Shown piece by piece: positions 36,457-46,170 of a stretch of 64,000 nucleotides of DNA. A program made the position numbers and the translations under genes. The stretch comes from Streptomyces sp. PT12 (GTDB lineage Bacteria; Actinomycetota; Actinomycetes; Streptomycetales; Streptomycetaceae): positions 186,001 through 250,000 of the forward strand of contig NZ_QEST01000079.1 in NCBI RefSeq assembly GCF_003311645.1, given 5' to 3'. Below the pieces are notes generated by a model. That model did not search any database and was not told the DNA's origin. It worked only from the letters and a program-made list of their open reading frames with translations. The stretch's first letter is position 1. Each line of letters begins with the position of its first letter.

Positions 36457-37593
36457 TCACAGCTGCTCGTCCGCGAGCTGCCTGGCCACCCGTTCGAGCA
36501 GCGGGCCCGCCTCCGCGATGCAGACCTCGGGGTCGGCCTCGATCGCGGTGAGCGCGTAGGCGCGTTCGATGCCCGCGCCGCGCAGCGCGTCCTCGGTCAG
36601 GGTCAGCCTCCCGCACACCGCGACCACGCGCTTGCCCGCCGCGCGCGCCCCCGCGGCCACGCCCGCCGGGGCCTTGCCATGGAGCGTCTGCTCGTCGAGC
36701 GAGCCCTCGCCGGTGACGACCAGGTCCGCGCGGCCGAGCGCCGCCTCGAAGCCCAGGACCTCGAGGAGCACATCGATCCCGGGGCGGAAGAGCGCGTTCA
36801 GCCCGACGAGCGCGCCATAGCCGACGCCGCCCGCGGCGCCCGCGCCAGGCGCGGTGGCGCACTCGGCGGCGCGCGAGCCCACGCTGCGCTCCAGTACGCG
36901 CGCGTAGTTGGCCAGCGCCGCGTCGAGCGCCTCCACCTCCACCGGGTCGGCGCCCTTCTGCGGGCCATAGACCGACGCGGCGCCCTCGGGCCCGGTCAGG
37001 GGGTTGACCACGTCGCTGGCCAGCACGAACTCCGTGTCCTTCAGCCGTGGATCGAGGCCCGACAGGTCGGCCGTCTCCAACTCCCGCAGCGGCCCGCCGC
37101 CATAGGGGAGCGGGTCTCCGTCGCGGTCGAGCAGCTGCGCGCCAAGCGCCGTGAGCATCCCCGCGCCGCCGTCCGTCGTGGCCGAGCCCCCGATGCCGAG
37201 GACCACCGTGCGCGCCCCCGCGTCGAGCGCCGCAGCGATCAGCTCCCCCGTGCCATAGGTCGTCGCGGTCATCGGCGCGAACGTGAACGGCGGCAGCAGC
37301 CGCAGCCCCGACGCCTGCGCCATCTCCACTACGGCCACGTCGCCGCGCAGCGCGAACGACGCGAGCACCGGCAGCCCCAACGGCCCCGTCACCTCGACCT
37401 CGACGGGCGCGAACCCTCCCGCGACCGCCGCCTCCACCGTGCCGTCGCCGCCGTCGGCGACCGGCAGGGACTCCACCACGGCCGTGGGCCTGACCGCGCG
37501 GATGCCGACCGTGACATGCTCGGCGACCTCGGCGGCCGTCAACGAGCCCTTGAACTTATCCGCGGCGATCAGCACGCGTGCTGTTTCCGTCAT
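36457..37593 (-). CDS. glxK: Glycerate kinase (GlxK type)
   Basis: A 378-residue class-I glycerate kinase. Its features are VLIAADKFKGSLTAAEVAEHV, ADGGDGTVEAAV, TTYGTGELIAAALDAGARTVVLGIGGSATTDGGAGML and VVTGEGSLDEQTLHGKAPAGVA. It phosphorylates D-glycerate, the product of the glyoxylate-carboligase/tartronate-semialdehyde route from allantoin. It therefore fits functionally with allB/alc 7 kb away, although gcl and glxR are absent from the window. The catalytic motifs are complete. Confidence 0.92.
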   Translation of the reverse strand: MTETARVLIAADKFKGSLTAAEVAEHVTVGIRAVRPTAVVESLPVADGGDGTVEAAVAGGFAPVEVEVTGPLGLPVLASFALRGDVAVVEMAQASGLRLLPPFTFAPMTATTYGTGELIAAALDAGARTVVLGIGGSATTDGGAGMLTALGAQLLDRDGDPLPYGGGPLRELETADLSGLDPRLKDTEFVLASDVVNPLTGPEGAASVYGPQKGADPVEVEALDAALANYARVLERSVGSRAAECATAPGAGAAGGVGYGALVGLNALFRPGIDVLLEVLGFEAALGRADLVVTGEGSLDEQTLHGKAPAGVAAGARAAGKRVVAVCGRLTLTEDALRGAGIERAYALTAIEADPEVCIAEAGPLLERVARQLADEQL

Positions 37594-37670
37594 GTTCCGC
37601 CCTTATGTGATCACTCGGCTCGTGGCGACCCTATCCGCCGCCACGGGCCCTGACCATGGGCGACGCGGAC

Positions 37671-37720
37671 GCCCTCGGCTCAGCGGCGCCCTCGGCTCAG
37701 CGGACGCCCTCCGCTCAGCG
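37671..37720. repeat. Tandem 17-18 bp repeats over the stop codon of the oxidoreductase gene
   Basis: GCCCTCGGCTCAGCG recurs at 37671-37685, 37688-37702 and (one change) 37706-37720. The last copy spans the stop codon of the PYROXD2-like gene at 37715. Repeats continue into the intergenic region toward glycerate kinase. Confidence 0.75.
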
Positions 37721-39142
37721 GGCCGCCGCCCGCAGCCTCCGCCACACGGCCTTGGCGGCGTTGTGCCCCGACATCCCGTGCACCCCGGGCCCCGGCCACG
37801 CCGCCGACGAGCACAGGAAGACGGCCGGGTGCGCGGTGCCGTAGGGGTTGAAGGCGGGGCGCGGCCTGAACACCGTCTGGAGCCCGGAGAACGCGCCGCA
37901 CGAGAAGTCGCCGCCCACGTAGTTGGCGTTGCGCCGCGCCAGCTCCGCGGGGCCAGCCACCGCGCGCGCGAGCACCAGATCCCTGAACCCCGGGGCGAAA
38001 CGTTCGAGTTGGCGCTCGATCGCCTCGGTGAGGTCCCCGTCCCAGCCGTTCGGCACATGGCCGTACGCCCAGAACACATGCTTGCCCTCGGGCGCGCGGC
38101 CCGGGTCGACCAGCGTCGGCTGCGTGGTTACCAGGAACGGCGCGTCGGGCGCCCGCCCGTCCACCGACGCCGCGCGCAGCGCCGCGCCGATCTCGCGGCT
38201 GCTCGGCCCGATGTGCACCGACCCGGCGCGGCGCGCCGTCGCGGACGTCCACGGAACGGGCCCGTCGAGCGCGTAGTCGATCTTGAACGCCGCCGCCCCG
38301 TACCTGAACCCCTCGTACGCCCTGCCGCCGAGGCCCGCGATGCGCGCGAGCGCGGTGGGCGAGGTGTTGAACACATAGGCGCGCGCTGGCGGCAGCTCGT
38401 CAAGGCGCTTCACCTCCACGCCGGTGTGCACCACCCCGCCGAGATCCCGCAGATACGCCGCGAGCGCGTCCGAGATCGACTGCGACCCGCCGCGTGCCAG
38501 CGGCCAGCCCACCTCGTGCGCCGCCAGCGCGAACACGAGCGCGATGGCGCCCGTCATGGGCGTCGAGCCGGGCGCGACCACATGCGCCGCGAGCCCCGCG
38601 AACAGCGCGCGCGCCTTGTCGTCCTCGAACCGGCGCGTCACCCAGGACACGGGGCGCGCGCCCGTCAGCCCGAGCCGGGCCAGCGTGACCGGGTCGCGCG
38701 GCAGACCGTCCCACGGCACCTTGAGGAAGTCGGCCGCGAGCGTGTCCCACTTCCCGGCGAACGGCGCCATCAGCCGCCGGTAGGCCGCCGCGTCGCGCGG
38801 CCCCAGATAGGCGGCGGTCTCCCCGACCGAGCGCGCGAGCACCGCCGCGCTCCCGTCGTCGAACGGGTGGGCGAGCGGCAGCTCGGGGTGCAGCCACTTC
38901 AGACCGTAGCGTTCGAGCGGCATCGCACGGAACGCGGGCGACCCGGCCCCCATGGGGTGCGCGGCCGCGCACGGGTCGTGCAGAAAGCCGGGCAGCGTCA
39001 GCTCCTCGGTCCTGGCGCCCCCGCCCACCGTCTCCTTGGCCTCGAACAGCTCGACCGACATCCCGCGGCGGGCCAGCTCCACGGCCGCCGTCAATCCGTT
39101 CGGCCCGGCCCCCACCACGACGACGTCGCGCATCGACGGCAC
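37715..39142 (-). CDS. FAD-dependent oxidoreductase, PYROXD2/phytoene-desaturase-like
   Basis: The 475-residue flavoprotein has an N-terminal Rossmann dinucleotide-binding motif [29 protein letters not shown], then [14 protein letters not shown]. Its C-terminal FAD contact is [21 protein letters not shown]. The CHP-like body ([11 protein letters not shown]-type region, WGHVPNGW-like [12 protein letters not shown]) places it with actinobacterial NAD(P)/FAD-dependent oxidoreductases related to PYROXD2 and carotenoid desaturases. No carotenoid genes adjoin it, so the substrate is unknown. GTG 39142 is preferred over ATG 39133 because GGGGAG lies seven bases before it. Confidence 0.82.
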   Translation of the reverse strand: MPSMRDVVVVGAGPNGLTAAVELARRGMSVELFEAKETVGGGARTEELTLPGFLHDPCAAAHPMGAGSPAFRAMPLERYGLKWLHPELPLAHPFDDGSAAVLARSVGETAAYLGPRDAAAYRRLMAPFAGKWDTLAADFLKVPWDGLPRDPVTLARLGLTGARPVSWVTRRFEDDKARALFAGLAAHVVAPGSTPMTGAIALVFALAAHEVGWPLARGGSQSISDALAAYLRDLGGVVHTGVEVKRLDELPPARAYVFNTSPTALARIAGLGGRAYEGFRYGAAAFKIDYALDGPVPWTSATARRAGSVHIGPSSREIGAALRAASVDGRAPDAPFLVTTQPTLVDPGRAPEGKHVFWAYGHVPNGWDGDLTEAIERQLERFAPGFRDLVLARAVAGPAELARRNANYVGGDFSCGAFSGLQTVFRPRPAFNPYGTAHPAVFLCSSAAWPGPGVHGMSGHNAAKAVWRRLRAAAR

Positions 39143-39198
39143 CCGACAACTCCCCTCGCGGACGCTTCGGTCCCCCGAGGATACGCCGCCACGCTCCG

Positions 39199-40023
39199 TC
39201 ACCCCTGGCGGGTCAGCAGCCCCAGCACCCGCTTGGCCGTCGCGGTGTCCCTGGCCGCGGTGAACGGCAGCGCGTTGCCGCCCTCGATGCGGAACGGGCC
39301 GCCCGTCAGCGTCAGATCGACGCCGCCCGCCTCCCTGACCAGCAGCAGGCCCGCGGCGTGATCCCACGCCAGCTCCCAGCTGAACGCCACCGCGTCCACG
39401 CGCCCCGTCGCGATCCCCAGGTACTCCAGGCCCGCCGCGCCGCACTGACGGGGTGCCACCCCCTCCGTCCACAGCCCGGACAGCGCGCGCTTCTGGCCGC
39501 GCGTGGTGTAGTCGGAGTGCGAGTACGCCACGTCGAGCGGCGCGCCGGGCGCGGGCGACCCGGCCACGAGCCGCCGCCCGTCAAGCCACGCCCCCTCCCC
39601 GCGCCGGGCGTGCGCCAGCTCGCCCTCCCCGAGCGCCGGCGCGAAAAGCCATGACGCCTCGATCGTGCCCCGGCGCGCGAGCGCCACCAGCGTGCAGAAA
39701 CCCCGCTCGCCCCGCACGAACTGCCGCGTGCCGTCCACCGGGTCCACGATCCACACCGGCGCGTCCTCGCCCAGCGCCAGATACCCGGCCGGGTCCTCCG
39801 CGACGCCCTCCTCGCCCACGACCACGGAGCCCGGCAGCAACGCCGTCAGCTCGCGCCTCAGCCACAGCTCGGCGTTCCTGTCGGCGGTCGTCACCAGGTC
39901 GTGTGGCCCGGTCTTGACGGCCACCTCGTGGTCGGCCAGCCGCCGCCACCGCGGCATGACCTCCTCGGACACGGCCTCCCGCACCACACGTTCGACCGCC
40001 AGGGCCAGCTGTTCATCGATCAC
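39199..40023 (-). CDS. Inositol monophosphatase-family phosphatase
   Basis: A 274-residue Mg2+-dependent phosphatase. The metal-binding motifs are [22 protein letters not shown] and [19 protein letters not shown], all in the right order. Family members act on inositol phosphates, histidinol phosphate or PAP; the WDHAAG and GTRQF sequences do not discriminate. GTG 40023 follows a G-rich stretch (GGTGGG). It lies 56 bases upstream of the PYROXD2-like gene in the same direction. Confidence 0.87.
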   Translation of the reverse strand: MIDEQLALAVERVVREAVSEEVMPRWRRLADHEVAVKTGPHDLVTTADRNAELWLRRELTALLPGSVVVGEEGVAEDPAGYLALGEDAPVWIVDPVDGTRQFVRGERGFCTLVALARRGTIEASWLFAPALGEGELAHARRGEGAWLDGRRLVAGSPAPGAPLDVAYSHSDYTTRGQKRALSGLWTEGVAPRQCGAAGLEYLGIATGRVDAVAFSWELAWDHAAGLLLVREAGGVDLTLTGGPFRIEGGNALPFTAARDTATAKRVLGLLTRQG

Positions 40024-40124
40024 CCCACCATCGAAACACGCCCGCCCGCCCGATCCCGCGCGGCCCCTCCCCGGCCACGCCCGCTCCCCTGGCCACGCCG
40101 TTGGCTCAGGCACATCCTTCGTCC

Positions 40125-40168
40125 AGGCAACGTCCTGGGCTCAGGCAACGTCCTGGGCTCAGGCAACG
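40125..40168. repeat. Tandem 18-bp repeats over a stop codon
   Basis: AGGCAACGTCCTGGGCTC is present at 40125-40142 and 40143-40160, followed by a partial copy (40161-40168). The stop codon of the coiled-coil gene (40159-40161) falls at the junction of copies two and three. A degenerate earlier copy may be present near 40106. Confidence 0.85.
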
Positions 40169-41556
40169 CCCGCCCTGCGCAGCTCGCTCGTCACCGCGTA
40201 GTAGTGGCCAGGGGACACCTGGTACGCGGCGTCGAGCAGCAGCGGAACGACCAGGTGCGGGGACGGGGCGCCCGTCGCCGCCCTGGCCGCCTCGCCCGCC
40301 GAGCGCGCCTGCACGATCGCGGCGAGCAGTTCCACCGCCTCCTTGGCGTGCCCCGCCGACGACAGCTCCGCCGCGATCGTGCCCGCCTCGGGCGCCGGGC
40401 GGGCCGCGCTCTGCCGCAGCAGCTGACCGCAGTCCCGCCCACGCCCCGCCTCGGCCAGCGCGTCCGCGACCGCGGCCAGCGGGACGGGCGGCAGCGACGC
40501 CGCCTCCCACAGCAGCAGCGACAGGTCCGAGGTCATCCCCGTGTGCTCCAACTCGGCCATCAGCACGGGCACCCGCACCGGAGGCCCCGTCACCGCCTCC
40601 GACAGCGTGACGTGCGCCGCGCCGCTCTGGCCCTCCGCGCGCAGCCGCCGCAGCCGCTCCGCCGTCTCGTGCGCCGCCCTCCGGTCCTCGGGCGAAGGCT
40701 GCAACCGCGGCCTGCGCGCCGCCTCGCCGAGCGCCCCCGCGAACCGCGAGCCGGTCGGCGGCGGCGCCACCGCGGGCCCGGGCTCGGCGGAGGGCTCGGC
40801 CACCGGCGCGGCGCTCGGCACCGCCTCGTCGTCGAGACCGGCGAAACGCGCCCCCCGCGGCCTCTTCCGTTGCGCGGGCGCCGTCTTGCGCTCCGGCTCC
40901 CGCGCCCCCTTGCGCTCCGGCTTCCGCTCCGACGCGCGCTCCTCGGCACGCTCCTCGACATGCTCCGGTCCGTGCTCCGGTCCGTGCTCCGGCGCCTCAC
41001 CCTCCCCATCCGCCCGCTCGCGCTCCCGCGCGCGCAGCGCCGCCAGGCGCCCCCGCAGCTCGGAGCGCCGCGACAGCACCCGCTCCTCGTCGTCCTGCGC
41101 CCACAGCAGCAGCGTCGCGAGGCGGTCCGCCTCCTCCTGCATCCCGGCCCGCCGCGCCGCCTCGTGCCCGGCGCCCAACTGCCGCAGCCGATCGCGCAGT
41201 CCGCGCTCCGCCCGGTCCAGCTCCGCGAGCCGCCGACTCAGCGCCTCCCGGCTCGTGGGCAGCGCGTCCTGCGCCGCGGCCGCCGCCTCGTACCCCGAGC
41301 GCAGCCTGCGCCCCGCCTCCTGGGCCGCGGCCGTTCCCCGCGCCCCCGCGAGGTCCTGGAGCAGGTCCGCCACCGCGTCCCAGGGCGCGAGGTCGCGCCC
41401 CGTCAGCCAGACGTCGAGCTCCTGCGCGCCCCGGCGCGCGAACGCCCCGTACCAACCGGCCTCCGGGTCGAGCACGTCCGTGACGGCCCGAAGCTCGGCC
41501 GTGAAGGCGGCCAGCCGGGTCATCAGCTCGCGTTGCGCCCACAGCACATCAGCCAT
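40159..41556 (-). CDS. Coiled-coil protein of unknown function
   Basis: A 465-residue soluble protein. Residues 1-190 are helical and probably coiled coil (LWAQRELMTRLAAFTAELRAVTD, EALSRRLAELDRAERGLRDRLRQLG, RRSELRGRLAALRARERER). A low-complexity charged linker has PEH and ERKPERK repeats (about 195-240). A helical C-terminal half resembles repeated HEAT/TPR-like helices (VPLAAVADALAEAGRGRDCGQLLRQSA; HAKEAVELLAAIVQARSAGEAARAA). No enzyme motif is seen. ATG 41556 starts the conserved-looking part (MADVLWAQRELM). Confidence 0.72.
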   Translation of the reverse strand: MADVLWAQRELMTRLAAFTAELRAVTDVLDPEAGWYGAFARRGAQELDVWLTGRDLAPWDAVADLLQDLAGARGTAAAQEAGRRLRSGYEAAAAAQDALPTSREALSRRLAELDRAERGLRDRLRQLGAGHEAARRAGMQEEADRLATLLLWAQDDEERVLSRRSELRGRLAALRARERERADGEGEAPEHGPEHGPEHVEERAEERASERKPERKGAREPERKTAPAQRKRPRGARFAGLDDEAVPSAAPVAEPSAEPGPAVAPPPTGSRFAGALGEAARRPRLQPSPEDRRAAHETAERLRRLRAEGQSGAAHVTLSEAVTGPPVRVPVLMAELEHTGMTSDLSLLLWEAASLPPVPLAAVADALAEAGRGRDCGQLLRQSAARPAPEAGTIAAELSSAGHAKEAVELLAAIVQARSAGEAARAATGAPSPHLVVPLLLDAAYQVSPGHYYAVTSELRRAGVA

Positions 41557-41665
41557 GGGCGTACTGAACCCAAGTCGTGTTACGGGGCTTGTTTCGCACG
41601 GGCTACGGACAGTTTTCCGGGCGTGCTTTTTCCGTAAGAGGACACCGGGACCGGTTAAGAAATCC

Positions 41666-43474
41666 TCACCTGCCCACCGCATATCCCTGCATACCACGGG
41701 GATTGGCCGCCGCGGACACCGTTCCGGCCTCCGGATCGCGCGCCACCGCGCACAGCCGCCCCGCCGTCCACGGCTCGGCCACCGTCACCTCGTGCCCCCT
41801 GCGCCGCAGCTCGGCGATGGTCCCCTCCCCGACGCGCGACTCGACGGTCACGCTGCCTGGCCGCGTCTCCCGCGGGTAGAACGAGCTGGGGAAGCTGTCC
41901 TGGTGCCAGTTGGGCGCGTCGATCGCCCCCTGGAGGTCAAGACCGCCGCGCACCGGGGGCCGCAGCGCCAGCGCGACGAAGAAGTGCGTCTGCCACTGGT
42001 CCTGCTGGTCGCCGCCCGGCGTGCCGAACGCCAGCACCGGCTCGTCCCCGCGCAGCGCGAGCGACGGGCTCAGCGTGGTGCGCGGCCTGCGCCCCGGCGT
42101 GAGCGAGGACGGCAGCCCCGGCTCGAGCCACGTCATCTGCAACCTCGTGCCCAGGGGAAAGCCCAACTCCGGTACCACCGGGCTCGATTGGAGCCAGCCG
42201 CCGCTCGGGGTCGCGCTGATCATGTTCCCCCAGCGGTCCACCACGTCCACATGGCACGTGTCACCCCGCGTCTCCCCGTCCCGCGCCACCGTCGGCTCCC
42301 CCGTGCCCGCCGTGCCCGCCCCGCTCGCCCCGCTCGCGCCCGGCAGCGCCCCGCCCCGGCGCGCGTGGGCGCTCAGCCGCGGCTCACGCCCCGCTGGGCG
42401 CCCGGGGCGCAGCTCCGCCGACGCCTTCTCGCCGATCAACGCCCGCCGCGCGTCGTTGTACGCGGGCGAGAGCAGGTCGTCGAGCGGAACGGGCGCCGCG
42501 TCGCCGTACCACGCCTCCCGGTCCGCGAGCGCCAGCTTGCCGCCCTCGACCAGCGCGTGCACATACTCGGGCGTCCCGTGCGCGGCGGCGTCGATCCCGC
42601 CGTCGAGCAGGGCGAGTTGCTGGAGGAGCGCGGGGCCCTGGGACCAAGGACCCGCCTTGCACACCGTCCAGCCGCGCCACTCGTACCGCACCGGGTCCTC
42701 GTACCCCGCCTCCCACCCCGCCAGGTCGTCCCCGCTCAGCACCCCCGCGTGCCGCCGCCCCGACGAGTCCATGGCCGGGCGCGCCGCGTGCGCCGCGATC
42801 GCCTCGCCGATGAAGCCCTCACGCCACACGCGCCTGGCCGCCTCGATCCTGGTCTCGCGGTCGCCACCCGCCGCGGCCGACTCCCGCAGCAGCCGCTTCC
42901 AGGTGTGCGCCAGCGTGGGGTTGCGCATCAACTCGCCCGCGCCCGGCGCACGCCCCCCGGGCAGGAACACCTCGGCCGACGACGTCCACTCCTCCTCGAA
43001 CAGCTCCCGCACGGCCTCGATCGTCTGCCCGATCCGCTCGACCGCAGGATGCCCGCCCTCCGCATAGCCGATCGCGTACCCGAGCACCTCGTCAAGGTCC
43101 TTGGTGCCGTGGTCGCGCAGCAGCGTCAACCACGCGTCAACCGCGCCCGGCACCACCGCGGCGAGCGGGCCGGTGCCCGGCACCAGGTCGAGCCCGAGCC
43201 CGGTGTAGTGCTCGATGGTCGCGCGCGTCGGCGCGGGCCCCTGCCCACACAGCACGCGCACCGGCGCACCCGCGGGCGCGAGGATGATTGGAACGTCCCC
43301 GCCAGGCCCGTTGAGGTGCGGCTCGACCACATGCAGCACGAACCCCGCGGCCACGGCGGCGTCATAGGCGTTGCCACCGTTCTCCAGCACGGCCATCGCG
43401 GACTGGGAGGCGAGCCAGTGGGTGCTCGAGACCATGCCGAAGGTGCCCTGGAGCGTGGGCCGCGTGGTGAACAT
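41666..43474 (-). CDS. Gamma-glutamyltransferase-family Ntn hydrolase
   Basis: The 602-residue protein has GGNAYDAAVAAGFVLHVVEPHLNGPGGDVP near the N-terminus. The self-cleavage site is RGDTCHVDVVDRWGNMISATPSGGW, in which the Thr becomes the nucleophile of the small subunit. ELGFPLGTRLQMTWLEPG, FGTPGGDQQDQWQ and RGHEVTVAEPW follow. There is no signal peptide, which favours a cytoplasmic member such as a cephalosporin-acylase-like or glutathione hydrolase-like enzyme. The substrate cannot be told from sequence. It is divergent from the sirtuin gene with only 23 bases between the two starts. Confidence 0.88.
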   Translation of the reverse strand: MFTTRPTLQGTFGMVSSTHWLASQSAMAVLENGGNAYDAAVAAGFVLHVVEPHLNGPGGDVPIILAPAGAPVRVLCGQGPAPTRATIEHYTGLGLDLVPGTGPLAAVVPGAVDAWLTLLRDHGTKDLDEVLGYAIGYAEGGHPAVERIGQTIEAVRELFEEEWTSSAEVFLPGGRAPGAGELMRNPTLAHTWKRLLRESAAAGGDRETRIEAARRVWREGFIGEAIAAHAARPAMDSSGRRHAGVLSGDDLAGWEAGYEDPVRYEWRGWTVCKAGPWSQGPALLQQLALLDGGIDAAAHGTPEYVHALVEGGKLALADREAWYGDAAPVPLDDLLSPAYNDARRALIGEKASAELRPGRPAGREPRLSAHARRGGALPGASGASGAGTAGTGEPTVARDGETRGDTCHVDVVDRWGNMISATPSGGWLQSSPVVPELGFPLGTRLQMTWLEPGLPSSLTPGRRPRTTLSPSLALRGDEPVLAFGTPGGDQQDQWQTHFFVALALRPPVRGGLDLQGAIDAPNWHQDSFPSSFYPRETRPGSVTVESRVGEGTIAELRRRGHEVTVAEPWTAGRLCAVARDPEAGTVSAAANPRGMQGYAVGR

Positions 43475-43497
43475 GGTGCGGAGCTTACGCTTTTCGT

Positions 43498-44256
43498 ATG
43501 AATCCTGACGAGGGTGCGCGCCGCCCCCTGGTGGCCCTGCTCAGCGGCGCCGGGATCTCCACCGACTCGGGCATTCCCGACTACCGGGGCCCGAACGGGC
43601 TGTGGCGCCGCGACCCCGACGCCGAGAAGCTGGTGACCTACGACTTCTACATGAACGACCCCGACATCCGCCGCCGCTCCTGGCTCATGCGGCGCGACAG
43701 CCCGGCGTTCCGCGCCAGGCCCAACGCCGCCCACGAGGCCGTCGTCCGCCTCGAGCGCTCGGGCGTCCCGGTCCGCGTGATCACCCAGAACGTCGACGGC
43801 CTCCACCAGGCCGCGGGGATGCCCGACCGCAAGGTGCTCGAACTCCACGGCAGCGCCCGCACGGTGCGCTGCGTCGACTGCGGCGAAGGCGGCACGATGG
43901 CGGACGCCGTCGCCCGCGTCGAGGCGGGCGAGGACGACCCGCCCTGCCGGGCGTGCGGCGGGATCCTCAAGTCGGGCACGGTGATGTTCGGCGAGAGCCT
44001 TGACCCCGACGTGCTGGCCGAGGCGGTTGCGATCACGCGGGCGTGCGACGTGTTCATCGCGGTCGGCACCAGCCTCCAGGTCCACCCGGCGGCCGGACTC
44101 GCGGGCCTGGCCGCCGAGCACGGCGCCCGGCTCGTCATCGTCAACGCCGAGCCGACGCCGTACGACGAGCTGGCCGCCGAGGTCGTCAGGGAGCCGATCG
44201 GCCGCGCGCTGCCCGCGCTCCTGGACCGCCTGGCCTCTGGAGCGGTCGGGGGTTGA
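43498..44256 (+). CDS. Sir2-family NAD-dependent protein deacylase
   Basis: A 252-residue sirtuin. NAD-binding motifs are LLSGAGISTDSGIPDYRGPNG and ITQNVDGLHQAAG, with the catalytic His in VLELHGSARTVRC. The zinc module is two CxxC pairs (CVDC and CRAC), and GTSLQVHPAAGLA and VIVNAEPTPYD bind the cofactor. It deacylates lysines, for example on acetyl-CoA synthetase in streptomycetes. A TACGCT box (43486-43491) lies six bases before the ATG and no Shine-Dalgarno is present, so translation is probably leaderless. Confidence 0.93.
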   Translation: MNPDEGARRPLVALLSGAGISTDSGIPDYRGPNGLWRRDPDAEKLVTYDFYMNDPDIRRRSWLMRRDSPAFRARPNAAHEAVVRLERSGVPVRVITQNVDGLHQAAGMPDRKVLELHGSARTVRCVDCGEGGTMADAVARVEAGEDDPPCRACGGILKSGTVMFGESLDPDVLAEAVAITRACDVFIAVGTSLQVHPAAGLAGLAAEHGARLVIVNAEPTPYDELAAEVVREPIGRALPALLDRLASGAVGG

Positions 44257-44444
44257 GGGCTGGATTCCTGGACTGAAAGCGCTCCCGTCGGCCGCCGCCC
44301 AGTGCGGAGCCGATGGCTTCTGCGAGGACATCGAGAGCCAGAGCGGCGCCGAGCCATCGGGGCGCTGGGCCACCGAGTCCCCGACTGCTCGGGCACCGGC
44401 GCCGCGAGCGTGGACACGGCCGTCGCCCACGGCGGGACCACTCG

Positions 44445-44881
44445 GCGCAGTCGTCGCTGCCCGCCTGCCGCGTCAGCAGGACGCCCCCGGGGCGCGGCAC
44501 TCGCCGGACCTCCCGCGCGGCCAGTCGGCCGTGGCGGTTCAGGACGACATCGACCGACCCGTCGGGGAGCGGCAGGTCCTCCCGCTCGGGGGCTGGCAGG
44601 ACCGTGACCCCGAGCGGTTCAAGCCGACGACGGGCGGCGGTGACATTCGGCGGCCGCCGCCCATGTGTGACGAGGCAGGGGCCGGAGTGAGGCCAGCAGC
44701 TCACCGCCACCGGTGTCGATGTCCCGCAGGCGATCGGCGGCCGCGACGTGCGCGCGGGCCAACTCCCGGTAGGACCACGACGGATCAGAGCCCCGCGCCC
44801 GGACAGCCAGCCGAAGTCCCAGCCCTCGACCGGAGCCGCCATCGCGGCGGCGGCCAACGCGTCGTATCCATCGGCGGCCAC
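44445..44881 (-). pseudogene. Frameshifted SAM-dependent methyltransferase remnant
   Basis: Homologous pieces alternate between two frames. One frame gives YDALAAAAMAAPVEGWDFGWLSGR (about 44786-44881). A shifted frame gives SWSYRELARAHVAAADRL and the SAM motif IDTGGGELLASL (about 44665-44800). The first frame then resumes with NVTAARRRLEPLGV, EDLPLPDGSVDVVLNRHG and PRPGGVLLTRQAGSDDCAE (about 44445-44647). The C-terminal third is unrecognisable. At least two frameshifts and a 3' truncation mean no functional enzyme can be made. Confidence 0.75.
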
Positions 44882-44964
44882 CGCCGGAGCCTAGGAACAA
44901 CTGCCAGCCCGGGCAACCGGATGGGCGCCGCACCGCCCAGGCCGGGCAGGCGGCGCCGCCCGCA

Positions 44965-45060
44965 TCCGTGCGCGAGCGCCCGCACCCGTGGCACGGTGCC
45001 GAGCGCGAACGCGTTGCCCTCGACGAAGAAGCGCACCATGTCGACCACGACCAGCGCAGA
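44965..45060 (-). pseudogene. Isochorismatase-family N-terminal fragment
   Basis: About 32 codons read SALVVVDMVRFFVEGNAF and on to ALAHG, the first strand and catalytic-Asp region (VVDMVRFFVEG) of isochorismatase-like hydrolases. Neither side continues the homology. It is a short relic 80 bases upstream of the methyltransferase relic on the same strand. Confidence 0.5.
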
Positions 45061-45281
45061 ACGTGCACCTGACAGCCGCTCTTAGGCGTGCCGACGGCCC
45101 CGGCGCCGCTCATGGCGCGCGTACTCGCGCGCGTCGATCCGCCAGGCGTGCGACCCGGGCTCGACCCCCTGCATGAGTCCCCTTCGTTCATGGCCGGTCG
45201 GCGCGGGAGCCCTCACCCCGCGGCCGGACCGGCCCCGGCCCGGGCCGATCAACGCGATGAACGTATCGGCATAATGTCCGC

Positions 45282-45995
45282 GTGACCGAAGTCCCACAGC
45301 CGCCTGTGGCCGATTCATGGGCGCGCATCGACGCGTGGCTCGCCGTTCATGCCCCGGCCGCCGCGGCCCGGTTGAACCCGGGGGCCGACCCGGCAGCGCT
45401 CGCCGCCGCCGAGCGGGTGCTCGGCATCCCGCTGCCCGCCGACCTCGCCGCCTCGCTGGCCCGCCACAACGGTGCTGACCCCGATGTCGAGGTGCTGCCC
45501 GACCTGAGGCTGCTCCCGGTGGACGGCGTGGTCGCGCAGTGGGAGCTGCGTAACCAGGTCGAGGCCGAGCTCCGCGAGGACGAGGGCGAGGGCGAGGACG
45601 AGGGCGAGGGCGAGGACGAGGGCGAGGACGAAGCGCTCGCGCCGCAGGAACACCCCTACTGGGACCGGCTGTGGATCCCCGTCGCCCACTTCCAGGGGGA
45701 TCTCGACGTCATCGATATGCGCCCGGGCCCTGGCCAGGGCCGCCTGGGGTGGAGCGGGCACGACGGCTCGGGATCGTTCGGCGATGGCGCGTGGCCGTCG
45801 TTCGGCGCCTATCTCGCGGCCGTCGCCCAGGTGTTGATGACCGGCGAGGCGGCGCCTGGCGCGCCGGGACGGTTCGACGACCCCTATGTCGGCCCCGATG
45901 GCGAGCTGTTGTGGGGCTGGCTGCCGACGGGTGGGCTCCGGGGAACGGCGGAGGAGAACGGCTACCGCAGGGCGCCCGTCGGCCTTCCCAGCTGA
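45282..45995 (+). CDS. SMI1/KNR4-family protein with an acidic repeat insert
   Basis: The 237-residue protein has a SMI1/KNR4 fold: AAAERVLGIPLPADLAASLARHNGAD, LLPVDGVVAQWELRNQVEAE, WIPVAHFQGDLDVIDMRP and AYLAAVAQVLM. SMI1/KNR4 proteins are often immunity or adaptor proteins in toxin systems, but no toxin gene is adjacent. Residues about 99-116 are a Glu/Asp/Gly repeat (EGEDEGEGEDEGEDE) absent from typical members and likely expanded by slippage. A CATAAT box ends six bases before the GTG start, suggesting a leaderless mRNA. Confidence 0.85.
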   Translation: MTEVPQPPVADSWARIDAWLAVHAPAAAARLNPGADPAALAAAERVLGIPLPADLAASLARHNGADPDVEVLPDLRLLPVDGVVAQWELRNQVEAELREDEGEGEDEGEGEDEGEDEALAPQEHPYWDRLWIPVAHFQGDLDVIDMRPGPGQGRLGWSGHDGSGSFGDGAWPSFGAYLAAVAQVLMTGEAAPGAPGRFDDPYVGPDGELLWGWLPTGGLRGTAEENGYRRAPVGLPS

Positions 45996-46047
45996 AAGCT
46001 CCCCGGGCCGAACGCCCCCACTCGAACGCCCCGCCCGCTCGGGCCGG

Positions 46048-46170
46048 TCCACCCGTCGCGCGCATGGTCAGGCCGGTGATCCAGCGGCCGTCGGGGCCGA
46101 CCGGCATCGCCACCGCGTCGGCCACGTCGGCGGGTTGGCCCAGCCCGCCCGATGCCGTCAGGCGCGGCAC
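46048..46170 (-). pseudogene. Short-chain dehydrogenase C-terminal fragment
   Basis: About 41 codons read GLGQPADVADAVAMPVGPDG and RWITGLTMRATGG, the C-terminal SDR segment that normally ends in a WITGQxLxVxGG motif. The catalytic Tyr-Lys and Rossmann parts are absent. It is antisense-oriented to its intact neighbours and is a relic. Confidence 0.6.

Noticed and set aside
40541-43501. 986-codon plus-strand frame
   Set aside because: Antisense to the coiled-coil and gamma-glutamyltransferase genes, crosses both, and has shadow composition with no recognisable domain.
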